Notes: a model not told the origin generated them from the letters alone. Shown: positions 8,502-19,485, numbered from the stretch's first letter. The stretch: 64,000 nt of DNA from Methanofollis aquaemaris (GCF_017357525.1 NZ_CP036172.1:842561-906560), one strand, 5' to 3'. Translations and numbers: made by a program.

Positions 8502-9329
8502 TCAGAGTGATATTTCGACGCCATAAACCGCAGACGGCGTCCCGGCGTGGATCTGCCAGGCCTCGTCTGCGGTGATCGCACCAGACTCGATCATCTTGCG
8601 GGTGACTCTCGGGACTGATTTGGGGCCGAGCACCGCGCCGGGCCGGGTGTTGTCGTCCATGTAGTCGGTCTCCATGGTGAACCGCCGCCCGGACCGGGCC
8701 ATTTCGGCAAGCCCTTCCTGTTTGGCGAGGAAGGAGGGCATCAGAGGGGTGTCGGGGGTGGCATAGTGTTTGACGACGCGGCCGGGGTCCATCCCGGCCT
8801 GTCTCGCGAGATCGACGATGTCGGCGCACGGCCCGCTCTCGGCATGGAGTTGCACCGCACACCCGAGGTCGGCGCCGAGTTCGAGGGCGTGGACAAGCAC
8901 CTGTTCGGAGGCGGCGGCGACGTCGGGTTCCACCGGGAAGTGGGGGCGACCGCTCTTGAGGGCGACGGCCTTCCCTTCCTCGACGTACTCCGCCGCCACG
9001 TCGAGTCCGGCGCAGGCGAGGTCGACGGCGGCGGCAAGCCCGATCCGGTCGCCGTATTTCAGGACTTCGATGGGGTGGACGCCGAGGATGGGGAAGACCG
9101 TGACTCCCACCTCGCGGACCATCCCGGCGACCCGCAGGGTTTCGTCGAAGGCCGTCCGGTAATCGTCCCCTTTCCGGGGGCAGACGCCGACGGTGTAGGC
9201 CGGAAGGGCGACCATGAAGACGTGCGTCCCGCCGGCGCGCTTGAAATCTTTCGCCGCCTCCACGCCGCGGCCGTGGACCGGATCGAAGTGGATGTGGTCG
9301 TCGGTGATCGGGGTCTCAGGCAGTTTCAT
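8502..9329 (-). CDS. TatD-related metal-dependent hydrolase
   Basis: A 275-residue amidohydrolase-fold TIM barrel of the archaeal TatD-like group (COG1099-type). Metal ligands are visible in ITDDHIHFDP (HxH near the N-terminus), in the later HAESGP and in KHYATPDTPL, with the terminal TDYMDD aspartate. The substrate is not known; bacterial TatD is a 3'-5' exonuclease or deoxyribonuclease. It overlaps the MptD gene upstream by 14 bases. Confidence 0.85.
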   Translation of the reverse strand: MKLPETPITDDHIHFDPVHGRGVEAAKDFKRAGGTHVFMVALPAYTVGVCPRKGDDYRTAFDETLRVAGMVREVGVTVFPILGVHPIEVLKYGDRIGLAAAVDLACAGLDVAAEYVEEGKAVALKSGRPHFPVEPDVAAASEQVLVHALELGADLGCAVQLHAESGPCADIVDLARQAGMDPGRVVKHYATPDTPLMPSFLAKQEGLAEMARSGRRFTMETDYMDDNTRPGAVLGPKSVPRVTRKMIESGAITADEAWQIHAGTPSAVYGVEISL

Positions 9330-9654
9330 CGATTGACCTGATGCTCATGAGGGGATACTCGCCGGTGAAGTGGAGTTCGGCGACGCACCTGGCCGTCCCG
9401 ACCTGGGTGGTGATCTCCACCGAGAACATCGCCCCTGCCAGTTCGGAGTAGCCGAAGGGGTTGGCGGTCATCATCTCGCGGTCCAGAGTGACATGGATCT
9501 CCTCGACGTACGGCTGGAGGCCGACGGCCTGCTCGATCGCGGTCTCCACGCTTGCGGCCGTCGCACGGGAGATCGGCGTCCCGACCCACTGATGGTACAG
9601 GGCGCCGAGTTTGATCCCGGCCTCGAAGGCCGCCTGTTCACGGTCACTGCTCAT
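9316..9654 (-). CDS. mptD: Archaeal dihydroneopterin aldolase (MptD family)
   Basis: A 112-residue protein of the DUF372/MptD family. MptD cleaves 7,8-dihydroneopterin to 6-hydroxymethyl-7,8-dihydropterin and glycolaldehyde, early in tetrahydromethanopterin synthesis. The family segment FEAGIKLGALYHQWVGTP is clear at the N-terminus, and the conserved acidic and tyrosine residues lie in LQPYVEEIHV and NPFGYSEL. It begins the run of overlapping minus-strand genes that continues to the methyltransferase. Confidence 0.85.
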   Translation of the reverse strand: MSSDREQAAFEAGIKLGALYHQWVGTPISRATAASVETAIEQAVGLQPYVEEIHVTLDREMMTANPFGYSELAGAMFSVEITTQVGTARCVAELHFTGEYPLMSIRSIDETA

Positions 9655-9796
9655 GGAGGATCATGGGTGTTGATGGGATTTATAGAGTGGCGAGGGGAAC
9701 AGGGGGCGGCACCGTGCTCTGGTCGGGATCTTCGATGTGGCCTTTCCGGTTCTATCTTCGGGGTCGCGTCGGGATGATTGGATCAGGAACAGATGG

Positions 9797-9883
9797 GCCA
9801 CCCTCCATCACCAAAATTTTTCTGTCGTCTCGCGCCGGGGGTTTCCCCCCGGACCCCCACGACGAAGATAGAGCGGGGGTGGC
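9797..9883. repeat. GC-rich hairpin unit (A motif) of the composite repeat family
   Basis: An isolated hairpin core unit. Outer arms are GCCACCC (9797-9803) and GGGTGGC (9877-9883). The inner palindrome is CCGGGGG around a short loop with CCCCCCGG, followed by the hallmark CCCCCACGACGAAGATAG. The same core recurs at 17393, 38244, 60846 and many other places. No end-repeats are attached here. The rest of the 9655-10118 gap holds only a small hairpin at 10075-10088. Confidence 0.75.
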
Positions 9884-10074
9884 ATTCTTTTTCACCGTGA
9901 TGAAAGCGATCGAGATCCAACAGGGGCATGAAGATCAGGCGTGCCGTCTTCATGGTGCAAAATAGACCGGGCGTTTACCCGGTTTGCGAATATTTTCCCA
10001 TGACCGGGGGCGTCAGGGGCTGGAAAATCCTCCGGCACCCCGTCATCGGATTGAAAACCCAGGTATTCTGAGAG

Positions 10075-10088
10075 GAAAACTGGTTTTC
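10075..10088 (-). terminator. Possible hairpin downstream of groEL
   Basis: A short perfect palindrome, GAAAAC-TG-GTTTTC, lies about 30 bases past the groEL stop, with A/T-rich sequence around it. It could help termination of the minus-strand groESL transcript, but the T-run is short. Confidence 0.3.
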
Positions 10089-10118
10089 TATTTTCAAATG
10101 GATGAAAGAGAGAGGAGA

Positions 10119-12016
<1,898 letters not shown>

Positions 12017-12051
12017 ATTATTCCTCGTGCGGTCCACATTGAGTGGATCAT

Positions 12052-12128
12052 CCCATATGATGGGTTTGATTTCTATTTAGTCTTTTCCAGTTAAATCGAT
12101 ATGATCTCAACATTATTGAAATAGAATC
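12052..12128. promoter_or_regulatory. groES promoter and candidate operators in the divergent spacer
   Basis: On the minus strand, CTAAATAG (12080-12073) is a good TATA-like box for groES, with transcription expected near 12050. An inverted pair flanks the centre: ATTTCTATTT at 12069-12078 and AAATAGAATC at 12119-12128. One arm overlaps the groES TATA box and the other lies just upstream of the regulator. A second palindrome, CCCAT-ATG-ATGGG (12052-12064), lies in the groES leader. These are plausible binding sites for the regulator, by position only. Confidence 0.45.
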
Positions 12129-12154
12129 GATGCAAACCCTCATAGAGTCACACT

Positions 12155-12565
12155 ATGATCGAACAGCGCATCTCCCTCAACACCATTGAGCGGCCGCCGG
12201 GGAGCGGGGTCGATGAACACCTCGCCTGGTTCTGTCAGAGCCTTGGACTGACAAATGGCCGTGACCTGGAAAATGTCGCCCAGCAGGTCGTCCTCCAGGT
12301 TATCGGAGAAATTGCAGCAGAGCGAGGCGTCGCCTCCGAGACCCTTGCCGGACACCTGGAGATCACCCCCGGACGGGTGAACCACCATGTCAGGAACCTC
12401 ACGCTCGCCGGCCTTCTGTATCGAAAAAAGAAACTCATCTACCTGCGCGGTGGGAGCATGACCGCCGCCGTCGAGGAGATGAGAAAGGATGCCAACCGGA
12501 TCTTCGACGACCTCCTGGAAGTGGCCGGGGAACTGGACGAAGCGATGGGGATCAGGCAGTCGTGA
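12155..12565 (+). CDS. Winged-helix (ArsR-like) transcriptional regulator
   Basis: A 136-residue DNA-binding protein. The helix-turn-helix lies around residues 55-95 (VASETLAGHLEITPGRVNHH followed by a wing with YRKKKLIYLRGG). The C-terminal third is an amphipathic helix that could dimerise. Metal-sensing cysteines typical of ArsR are absent, so it more likely reads a protein or stress signal. Divergence from groES over a 138-base spacer with inverted repeats suggests it controls groESL and itself. Confidence 0.75.
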   Translation: MIEQRISLNTIERPPGSGVDEHLAWFCQSLGLTNGRDLENVAQQVVLQVIGEIAAERGVASETLAGHLEITPGRVNHHVRNLTLAGLLYRKKKLIYLRGGSMTAAVEEMRKDANRIFDDLLEVAGELDEAMGIRQS

Positions 12566-12967
12566 TACCAGAAGGAGATCTTGCTCGGCGTGGCAAGAGC
12601 GACCATGACCGTGAAGACCGTCAGAATAAGAGATCCGCCCTGCGGTTCACTTTCCGGGATGCCGGCCCTCAAGAAATGGGGGGGTGCCCCCTCCAGGATG
12701 GGGCGGAATGCCCCCCTGAAGGGTCAGATGCAGGCACAGGAAGGGAAGGCCGGTGTCATCAGCCCTCGGCCGGAGACAGGCACCCGGTTCCGACATCCAC
12801 GACTAAAGATATAATTCTTTTTTTATATATTCGTTATGTGCTGATTCTATGCAGATCAGAAGAGAGGAATTGGATGGGCAGAGGGAGAGTCATTCATGGA
12901 AGAGAGGAGTCGCCGTCTCCAGGGCGGTTTCTCCCATGGAGGCGACCAAAAAGATCATTCAAGAATT
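12566..12967. other. Intergenic region, no gene seen
   Basis: This 400-base convergent gap contains a GC-rich stretch with runs of G and C (12680-12725) that can fold, and an A/T-rich part at 12810-12840 with TATATA. I found no credible coding sequence and no clear copy of the hallmark repeat core. Confidence 0.5.
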
Positions 12968-13339
12968 TCATTTTACCCACGATACAGGTTCACCCCGTTC
13001 TTTTCTCTCTTCGACGGCATGCTGAACATTCCTCAGTCGCCAGAGCGCACGGATGCCATAGACAGTCACCGCCCCGGAGATCACGACCCAGGGCGTGCAG
13101 ATGAATAGAACAAATCCAATATCGAGTGCCATGGGATTGCTGTACCACTGGCCCAGAAATAGAATCGCGATATAAAGACCCAAACCAGAGATCGGGATAC
13201 ACACAAAGGAGAGAATAAACCAGGCGTATTCATTGGGCAATATTTTTGCCTCTCTTTTGCCGGTGAAGGAGGGATAGAAGAACCAGACGACATAAACGAC
13301 TGTCACAATCGGGATCAGATAGATCGATTCAATGAACAT
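12968..13339 (-). CDS. Small membrane protein, unknown function
   Basis: A 123-residue protein with three hydrophobic segments, at about 2-21 (ESIYLIPIVTVVYVVWFFY), 38-60 and 70-95, and a charged C-terminal tail. I do not recognise a family. The ATG at 13339 is chosen because CGGAG sits seven bases upstream; a GTG at 13354 would add five residues. It follows the secreted-protein gene upstream by 39 bases. Confidence 0.6.
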   Translation of the reverse strand: MFIESIYLIPIVTVVYVVWFFYPSFTGKREAKILPNEYAWFILSFVCIPISGLGLYIAILFLGQWYSNPMALDIGFVLFICTPWVVISGAVTVYGIRALWRLRNVQHAVEERKERGEPVSWVK

Positions 13340-13378
13340 GGCCTGCTCCGCCACCGGGCATAGACAGAAAAATCGGGA

Positions 13379-14329
13379 TCATTCCACCCCTCCCTCGACC
13401 GCGGCCACGTACTCCTGATACGGTTCTTCGACACCGCCATAATAGGCCGTCCCCGAGAAGACCCAGACCGGCGCGACGGTTTCCTGGTCGGAGATTCTTG
13501 GCTCCATCCAGTAACCGATCGAGATCTCCTCGATCAATACCCGGCCGTACCTGCTCGCATCGCCGGGGCGAACAGTCTTACCGACCTTCAGATCCTCATA
13601 TGCTTCCTCTGCGGAGATGACCTTCGTCTTTTCTGTAGCCTCGACCTCACGCCAGCACCTCACCATCCCGACGACATCGCCGCCGTCGCCGATGGTCACC
13701 GCCATCTCGTCGCCGTAGACCGGAAACCCGTCGAGTGTCCTCGCATACCTGACAGCGAGCGTCACGTCGTAGGTCTCTTCGGGTTCGTTGCTCCCCGCCG
13801 TCCAGACCTCGTGCCGCTGGTCCACTTCGACGGCACTCACCTCCGCACCGGACGGCAGCAGTTCCCGCTCCTCCAGGAAGGCGTCGGCGATCGCTATCAC
13901 TTCCTCCCTGGAAGGAAGGGCGGGCGGTTCGGTGACGGCATTGGGGAACATTCTGTCAGGGACTTCATAGAGAACCGCCCCCGAGGCGGGATACATCGAG
14001 AGACGCACGAGATCGTCCTTCGAGTCGTCGACCACCCGCATCTCCCCGGTTCTCTGGTTGCACACCTCCGCCTTCCCCGTCATCCCGAACCGTGCCGCGA
14101 CCTCCTCCACCGACTGCGCCGTCACCGCCGGCACATCGGTGCGGTAGATGGAGTACGATGCATCGGTCAGTTCAGGAAATTCTGTCGACATCTCGAACGC
14201 AGTTGCGGCACTCTCCCGGTTTGCCGGCAATGGCCCGCTCTCTTCGCCATCCACCGGCAAGAGAGCGCATAATGCCAGTACAACGATGAGTGCGAGAACG
14301 CCGGCGAGGATGATGATGATCTTTTTCAT
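13379..14329 (-). CDS. Secreted or membrane-anchored protein with PepSY/YcdB-like segment
   Basis: A 316-residue protein with an N-terminal hydrophobic anchor (KKIIIILAGVLALIVVLALC). The cysteine at about residue 21 is not in an obvious lipobox. The C-terminal half carries DGFPVYGDEMAVTIGDGG with a following VVGMVRCWREV, which resembles PepSY/YcdB inhibitory domains in extracytoplasmic proteins. That similarity is by eye and weak. The function is unknown. It overlaps nothing but sits three bases from the membrane protein gene upstream, suggesting co-transcription. Confidence 0.65.
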   Translation of the reverse strand: MKKIIIILAGVLALIVVLALCALLPVDGEESGPLPANRESAATAFEMSTEFPELTDASYSIYRTDVPAVTAQSVEEVAARFGMTGKAEVCNQRTGEMRVVDDSKDDLVRLSMYPASGAVLYEVPDRMFPNAVTEPPALPSREEVIAIADAFLEERELLPSGAEVSAVEVDQRHEVWTAGSNEPEETYDVTLAVRYARTLDGFPVYGDEMAVTIGDGGDVVGMVRCWREVEATEKTKVISAEEAYEDLKVGKTVRPGDASRYGRVLIEEISIGYWMEPRISDQETVAPVWVFSGTAYYGGVEEPYQEYVAAVEGGVE

Positions 14330-14332
14330 GGT

Positions 14333-14857
14333 TCACTCTCCTTCTCCAATTTCTTCTCTCTCTTTCCCGAGATCGATCAGGAAGAGAGGGATGCAGAGGG
14401 CCGTCGAGATGAGGAGCATCCTGAGAAACGACTTCAACATCTCCATCGTGAAATAGAGCGGCCCGATCATCCCGATGGTACGCTCTATGGCATCGTAATC
14501 AGGGAAGACCTCGCCGCTCGCAAAGCCGATGAGATTCGCAGTTATCAGGGAGAAGAGGGGGATGCAACAGACATAGACCCACTTCCATGCCCCCCCGGTC
14601 CTGAGAGGGATGAGCACAAACGGGGTCATCGTCGCCAGCACCTGCACGGTCAGGATGACAAAGATCGCTCCGGGCGGTTGTGGACCAATGGCCTCGAACG
14701 GGATGAGAAACGGCATGACAAGGGCGATGAGCCCGGCCAGAGCAGGCGGTGCGATGGAGCGGAGGGGTGGATCCGGGATCCTCTCGATGACGGCATAGAG
14801 GAGGGCGGGGTAGAGGAGAAGGGAAAGGATGATGAGAGGGACGTCGAACAGCATCAT
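14333..14857 (-). CDS. Multi-pass membrane protein, unknown function
   Basis: A 174-residue, strongly hydrophobic protein with about five membrane spans (for example VPLIILSLLLYPALLYAVIE at the N-terminus, then around 38-52, 63-85, 95-115 and 135-160). It ends in a charged, glutamate-rich tail. I do not recognise the family. With the two downstream genes it forms a three-gene minus-strand set of envelope proteins. Confidence 0.6.
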   Translation of the reverse strand: MMLFDVPLIILSLLLYPALLYAVIERIPDPPLRSIAPPALAGLIALVMPFLIPFEAIGPQPPGAIFVILTVQVLATMTPFVLIPLRTGGAWKWVYVCCIPLFSLITANLIGFASGEVFPDYDAIERTIGMIGPLYFTMEMLKSFLRMLLISTALCIPLFLIDLGKEREEIGEGE

Positions 14858-15065
14858 GTAACTCCAGATATTCAGAATATCTGATTTCCAGTATACTCTG
14901 AAGGAGTATATATGATTTCTATGCCGTTTCTCTACAGATCAGAACGGCGGGCCGCCACCGAAGGCCAGGGACGGTCGGGAGGGTGTGAGTTTTCATCACG
15001 CCATCATCACTTGTCGCATGTGTTGGGCCGCATCCCCAGACAAGACCGCACCGATCTCCAGATTC

Positions 15066-15521
15066 TCATGCCTCTCTGGTCCCGGTCACGGTCGTGGTCA
15101 CCCGCCCTTCCCTTTCGTCGACCAGGAAGTCGACGATCGCGGTCTCGTTCACGATCCTGAGAGCCGGGGCACATCCGTCCCCTGCAGAAGGTAGAGGTGT
15201 AGGATGACAGGAGAGGAGCACTCCCTCGACCTCCCCTCCACCGAGATACATCTCCCTCGCCGCCTCGTCCCTGAGTGCGACACGAGCGATATATGAGGCG
15301 TTCGTCGCCATCCAGTCGGGCTCTTCTGGAGATATGACCGGGACATTCGCATAATCGAAGTCAGGAAGATCAGTAGATACCGCGGGGCGGGGCGTGAGCG
15401 ATACCAGCGTCTCAGTCGGGGCAGGTGTCGTTGCAAGCGTTGCATTGTCAACTGGAGACGTGCACCCGGAGACACATACCATCATGCCGATGATCACAAG
15501 ATAATACCATAGTTCTCTCAT
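15066..15521 (-). CDS. Putative lipoprotein, unknown function
   Basis: A 151-residue protein with a lipoprotein-like signal: hydrophobic YYLVIIGMMVCVSGC with a VSGC lipobox at about residue 20. A Thr/Pro-rich linker follows, then a short soluble domain with two cysteines. ATG 15521 is preferred because the longer frame adds a non-hydrophobic leader in front of the signal. No family recognised; likely exported and lipid-anchored on the outside of the membrane. Confidence 0.6.
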   Translation of the reverse strand: MRELWYYLVIIGMMVCVSGCTSPVDNATLATTPAPTETLVSLTPRPAVSTDLPDFDYANVPVISPEEPDWMATNASYIARVALRDEAAREMYLGGGEVEGVLLSCHPTPLPSAGDGCAPALRIVNETAIVDFLVDEREGRVTTTVTGTREA

Positions 15522-15771
15522 GTGAGCACCTTTTTTCCTAGCTTCTCCCGGCATGATCGCCTGGTTTGCCGTGAGAAGTTCCACGCTACCATCACCTGCA
15601 GACCTGGATGTTCTGCCCCTCTGGGACACCAGGTCAGGCGTCCACAACGTACAAAATATTTTTAACAATATATAATCACTATGGTCACACCCTCTATCTA
15701 TCAAGGAGGAATTAGACGATCAGCTCACAAAGTTTAAGGTTACAGATCCCGATTCAGGATATGGCGATACC

Positions 15772-16257
15772 ATGCAGCCTGAAAAAACTATCCTGATTCT
15801 CATCATCGCCGTAGCACTGCTTGTACCTGCTGCGGCCGCCCTCGACCTGAGGGCGGAGACCGCCAACCAGATCACCGTCTCCCCCATCCCCGACGGGCTG
15901 GTCGACCTGGACGAATTCAAAAATGCCGTCCGTTCGGTCGGAGGCACCATCTATCCAAATGAGTTAGACACCATCAATAAGTACATCCCCTCCAATGTTA
16001 AGACCATAGAAGTGTACCTCGATTGGAGCGGGCACAGCGGTGGCCCATACTCTGTCCGTCTGAATATCCTATTACCAGGAACCAACGGCCAACTCGGCCC
16101 GTATTATGACGGTGTCGACGGAAGAAGCGATGAAAAGATCACACTGTCCTTCTCGGACTCATCCGGCCTCCCGAGCGGCACCTGGAGTTTCTGTGTCTAT
16201 GGCGATGACGTGCCGAGAGACGGGATCCCGTACACCCTGAACGCCGTATACTTCTAA
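15772..16257 (+). CDS. Secreted protein, unknown function
   Basis: A 161-residue protein with a clear Sec signal peptide (ILILIIAVALLVPAAAALDL, cleavage near 23). The mature part looks like a beta-sandwich: EVYLDWSGHSGGPYSVRLNI and GTWSFCVYGDDVPRDG. No family recognised. It is followed 22 bases later by a membrane-tethered regulator whose N-terminus shares a related segment (VEPIPAEM versus VSPIPDGL), hinting at a functional pair. Confidence 0.6.
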   Translation: MQPEKTILILIIAVALLVPAAAALDLRAETANQITVSPIPDGLVDLDEFKNAVRSVGGTIYPNELDTINKYIPSNVKTIEVYLDWSGHSGGPYSVRLNILLPGTNGQLGPYYDGVDGRSDEKITLSFSDSSGLPSGTWSFCVYGDDVPRDGIPYTLNAVYF

Positions 16258-16279
16258 AATCACACCTCCGGAGCAGGAC

Positions 16280-17065
16280 ATGCAACCAAAATTCGTTCTT
16301 TTTTTGATATTCGCACTTCTCCTCTTCAGTCCGGGTTATCAGGCAACGGCAAAGATTATCGTCGAACCCATTCCTGCAGAGATGCCCCCAGACAGGATCA
16401 GTCTTGATGACGAAGAGATCGTGCCGATCTGGCACCTCACCCCTGTAAAGATTGTCATGTGCTTCGCTCTCATCTACTGTCCCCTCCTCTCCTGCCCGGT
16501 AGAACTCTTCTACTCCCTCAGCATCTGGGCCTATCTCGGCTACCGTCGCGCCTCGCGGCACCGCCCATTCGACAACCCGAACCGGTGGCAGATCTTTACC
16601 TGCATCAGGGAAAATCCCGGCATCTCAGTAACCGAGATCGCCGCTGCAACCGGGGTCAGCCGCGGCACGGTGCATTACCATCTCGCCTATCTGCAAAAAA
16701 GAAACCTCATCCACAAAAATACCGAAGGGAATACCATCGGCTACTTCGCATACACCGACGACTTCGACCCCACCGAAGAGCACATCCTCATGCACCTTAA
16801 AAACAAGACCAAAAAAAGTCTCCTCTCTCTCCTGATAGAGAAACCGGGAGTCACCCAGACAGAGGCCGCGGAGGCGATCGAGGTATCAAGGCCGACGGTC
16901 GCCTGGCATATGGAGCGACTCATCAAAGACGGGGTCGTCGAATCAAAGAAAATTAAAGGGAGGGTGCGGTACCAACTCACCCATGATGCCTGGGAGATGC
17001 TTGAAAAAGAGAGAGAGGGAGGGCGAAAAGAAGATACCATCGATTCCGGGTCGGCAACGGCCTGA
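16280..17065 (+). CDS. Membrane-tethered protein with two winged-helix domains
   Basis: A 261-residue protein. An N-terminal signal or anchor (FVLFLIFALLLFSPG) is followed by a short extracellular stretch. A second hydrophobic segment (IVMCFALIYCPLLSCPVELF) lies at about 57-80. Two cytoplasmic winged-helix domains follow: one around 105-150 (GISVTEIAAATGVSRGTVHY) and one around 180-235 (GVTQTEAAEAIEVSRPTVAW). This is the layout of a one-component membrane sensor that binds DNA directly. The adjacent secreted protein gene is a likely partner or target. Confidence 0.75.
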   Translation: MQPKFVLFLIFALLLFSPGYQATAKIIVEPIPAEMPPDRISLDDEEIVPIWHLTPVKIVMCFALIYCPLLSCPVELFYSLSIWAYLGYRRASRHRPFDNPNRWQIFTCIRENPGISVTEIAAATGVSRGTVHYHLAYLQKRNLIHKNTEGNTIGYFAYTDDFDPTEEHILMHLKNKTKKSLLSLLIEKPGVTQTEAAEAIEVSRPTVAWHMERLIKDGVVESKKIKGRVRYQLTHDAWEMLEKEREGGRKEDTIDSGSATA

Positions 17066-17148
17066 AGAAAAACTCACGGAACATACCCGAAATTTTCCCG
17101 GACCTGAACATTCACCTGAGATTGAATGCGCTTTTTTGGTTTTATTGA

Positions 17149-17555
17149 CTCTTTAGAATCACCCATGAAGCGAAAGCACACCTCAGGCATACGGGATGAA
17201 AATTTATCGTCGCTTGCTCTCTCATTTCAAGACTGAAGAACCGATGGGGATCTTGTTCCATCGCCGCCCCCACCTATCCTCGTCGTGGGGGGAACAAGCG
17301 TGAGCGAGTTCGAGAAGACGAAGTCTTCAAGTCCGGGGGGACGACCGAAGGGAGTCGAGAAAATCTCTGATTTTCGAGTCAGCCCCCCGGAACCCCCACG
17401 ACGAAGATAGGGGTGGGGCGGCAATGAAGTGGTGGCCCCCCCTGGTGCCCCGTTCCGAAGGATAAGTGAGGATCTATGCCCAATCCAGAGACCCATGTAA
17501 TTTTCATCGCGTATGCTTGAAGTGCAGGTTCATGATGAATTCTACAGAGCCGAAC
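17149..17555. repeat. Composite palindromic repeat element (B-A-B')
   Basis: This fills most of the 17066-17690 gap between convergent genes. A forward end-repeat at 17149-17210 includes CTCAGGCATACGGGATGAAA. A reverse end-repeat at 17498-17555 includes TTCATCGCGTATGCTTGA and GAATTCTACAGAGCC. Between them is a large nested palindrome: arms at 17263-17292 and 17393-17422 are nearly reverse complements over 30 bases, and inner TCCGGGGGG / CCCCCCGGA arms flank further small palindromes. No protein-coding potential is evident. The remaining 130 bases to 17690 show nothing recognisable. Confidence 0.75.
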
Positions 17556-17690
17556 CCAGAAAAACTATCATAAAAGTCCCAGAATGTCGACTGTTATCAT
17601 CTAGAATAAAGACGATCAATTACCATCTTAAGATGTTACAGCGAGGAGGTTGTACCTCCTCACCGATGCATCATTCAAAAATAGTGGTCT

Positions 17691-18653
17691 TCAGGGGGCA
17701 TAGAAATAGATGCCGCGATTCTTTTCACAGACCACCAGATCTCCATCAATCGAGGGATCATAGCCATCGTTCACAATCAGTGTGGTTGTCCCGGTCGAGA
17801 GATCATGCTGATAGGTACCGCCACTGGCCTGCCAGACAATCTTGTCACCCGAGATATCGGGATATTTCTGGTCTCCTGGATCAGTGCATATCGCCGTTTC
17901 GGTCCCGCTGGAGAGATCGTACAGGTAAATATCATAGTCTCCGTTCCTGGTATCCTCCCAGACAATCCGATCCCCATCGATGGCAGGACGGTTCTGCAGA
18001 CCCGCTGCGTTGCTGATGCAGGTCTCTACGTCGGTCGAGATGGTGTACATATAGATATCTCCTTCCCCGTTGCGATCGTCACGCCAAACGATACGGTCTC
18101 CCGATACGCTTGCAAGCCCCTGGTAGTCGGGCGCCGTGCAGACCAAACGCTCGGCTCCGGTTGCAATATCATACATGTAGATATCATTGCTTCTTCCATT
18201 GCGTTCTTCCTCCCAGACGACGATATCGCCGTCGATCGCCGGTTCAATCGGAAAACCTGCAGTATTGGTGCAGATCGGCACCCTGTACTTGTACTGCAGG
18301 TCATAGAGATAGATGCCATAAACACCATTCGGATTATCCCGGTAAACCACCCGGTTGCCGTCGATCGCCGGGTCCCATGCCTTAGAGGGGCCTGAACAGA
18401 TCGGGGTGGTGACCCCGGTCGAGAGATCATACGAGAGGACATCATCCGACCCATCAATCACGTCGTACCAGACAATTATATTCCCTGAAATGTCGGGAGA
18501 ATATCCATCCAGACTTATCGGAAACTGTGCCATGATACCAGGCTCTGCAAGGGACGAAGCCTCCGCAGATGCCGCCGGGACGATCAGCACCATCCCGGCC
18601 ACCAACAGCCCGAGCACCGCAATGGGCAGGGCATTTCTGTGCGTTTTTTTCAC
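17691..18653 (-). CDS. Secreted TolB-like beta-propeller repeat protein
   Basis: A 320-residue exported protein with an N-terminal signal peptide (LPIAVLGLLVAGMVLIVPAA). About six blade repeats of 40-45 residues follow, each built on the pattern D-G-[N/D]-x-[I/V]-V-W-x-D and [I/M]-Y-x-Y-D-[L/I]-x-T-G, for example GDRIVWRDDRNGEGDIYMY. Such WD40-like/TolB-type propellers are common on methanogen cell surfaces and mediate binding. The partner is unknown. It is an orphan gene flanked by repeat-rich gaps on both sides. Confidence 0.8.
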   Translation of the reverse strand: MKKTHRNALPIAVLGLLVAGMVLIVPAASAEASSLAEPGIMAQFPISLDGYSPDISGNIIVWYDVIDGSDDVLSYDLSTGVTTPICSGPSKAWDPAIDGNRVVYRDNPNGVYGIYLYDLQYKYRVPICTNTAGFPIEPAIDGDIVVWEEERNGRSNDIYMYDIATGAERLVCTAPDYQGLASVSGDRIVWRDDRNGEGDIYMYTISTDVETCISNAAGLQNRPAIDGDRIVWEDTRNGDYDIYLYDLSSGTETAICTDPGDQKYPDISGDKIVWQASGGTYQHDLSTGTTTLIVNDGYDPSIDGDLVVCEKNRGIYFYAP

Positions 18654-19024
18654 GACTATTCCTCCATTTTCCTGTTACCCAATCAATACACAGACCCTCC
18701 GGTCCGGGTAAAAATATGATCGGGAGGCTTGAAGGTTTCAGGAAAACCATATGACTCCTGAAACCTCACAAGGGCACCATTCCAGTGCCCACACACAATA
18801 ATTATAATATCAGATATATGTAGTTTCTGTGATGATAGCCTACACCTTGGGAAACATGGGATTACCAGACCTCCAGATCGATCACCCCGTCCGCCACTCA
18901 TAGACATCTGCATCAACCTCATTATAATGAAAAAAAGCTGATCACATCACTATCTGCTATTTTTTCCACCGCTGGTGTTTATCCTAGAACCTCAAGCGCG
19001 CAGAAAAAAGATATCAGACAGCAG
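18654..19024. other. A/T-richer intergenic region upstream of the propeller gene
   Basis: About 370 bases with lower GC than the surroundings (TATAATATCAGATATATG near 18800). It probably carries the promoter of the beta-propeller gene. I see no gene. The composite repeat starts beyond it. Confidence 0.45.
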
Positions 19025-19485
19025 CCCTGTAGAAGCAGAGATGAAGCAAATGCACGCTTCAGGCATACCGCATGAAAGGTATTCATTGGGTTCTGTAGAA
19101 TCAGGCATGAACCTTGGGCTCAAGCATACGGGATGAAAACAGTTCAGAGAACCTCTCTTATCGCGGCAGCGCACTCGGAGGACATTGATCAAGTGCCGCC
19201 CCCGCCTATCCTCTCTCCGTGGGGGTCCGGGGGTGAAACCCCCGGCGCGAGATTGCGGTGAAGAGTCTGCGATTGAGGGCGGCACATCAGATCATCATAC
19301 CTTCCTCATCTTCACGCCGGGGGCTCTGCCCCCGGACCCCCGGGATGAAGATAGGGCGGGGAAGGCACAATCAATGACCCTGAAGAAGGTATTGCTGTCC
19401 TCCGCCTACCTTCGTGCGGGGGGACCGGAGGGCGGCCAACTCCCCGTCGAAGAGAACCATCAAGATGAATTCTACAAAGCCAAAA
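19025..19485. repeat. Composite palindromic repeat element with two forward ends and three hairpins
   Basis: Forward end-repeats lie at 19025-19080 (degenerate) and 19090-19140 (TTCTGTAGAATCAGGCATGA then CTCAAGCATACGGGATGAAA). Three core hairpins follow. Unit 1 (19193-19285) has perfect GTGCCGCC / GGCGGCAC arms and inner CCGGGGG / CCCCCGG. Unit 2 (19300-19368) has CCGGGGG / CCCCCGG and GATGAAGATAG. Unit 3 lies at 19400-19445. A partial reverse end at 19458-19485 (GATGAATTCTACAAAGCC) touches the T-tract behind ksgA. No coding sequence is evident. Confidence 0.75.
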
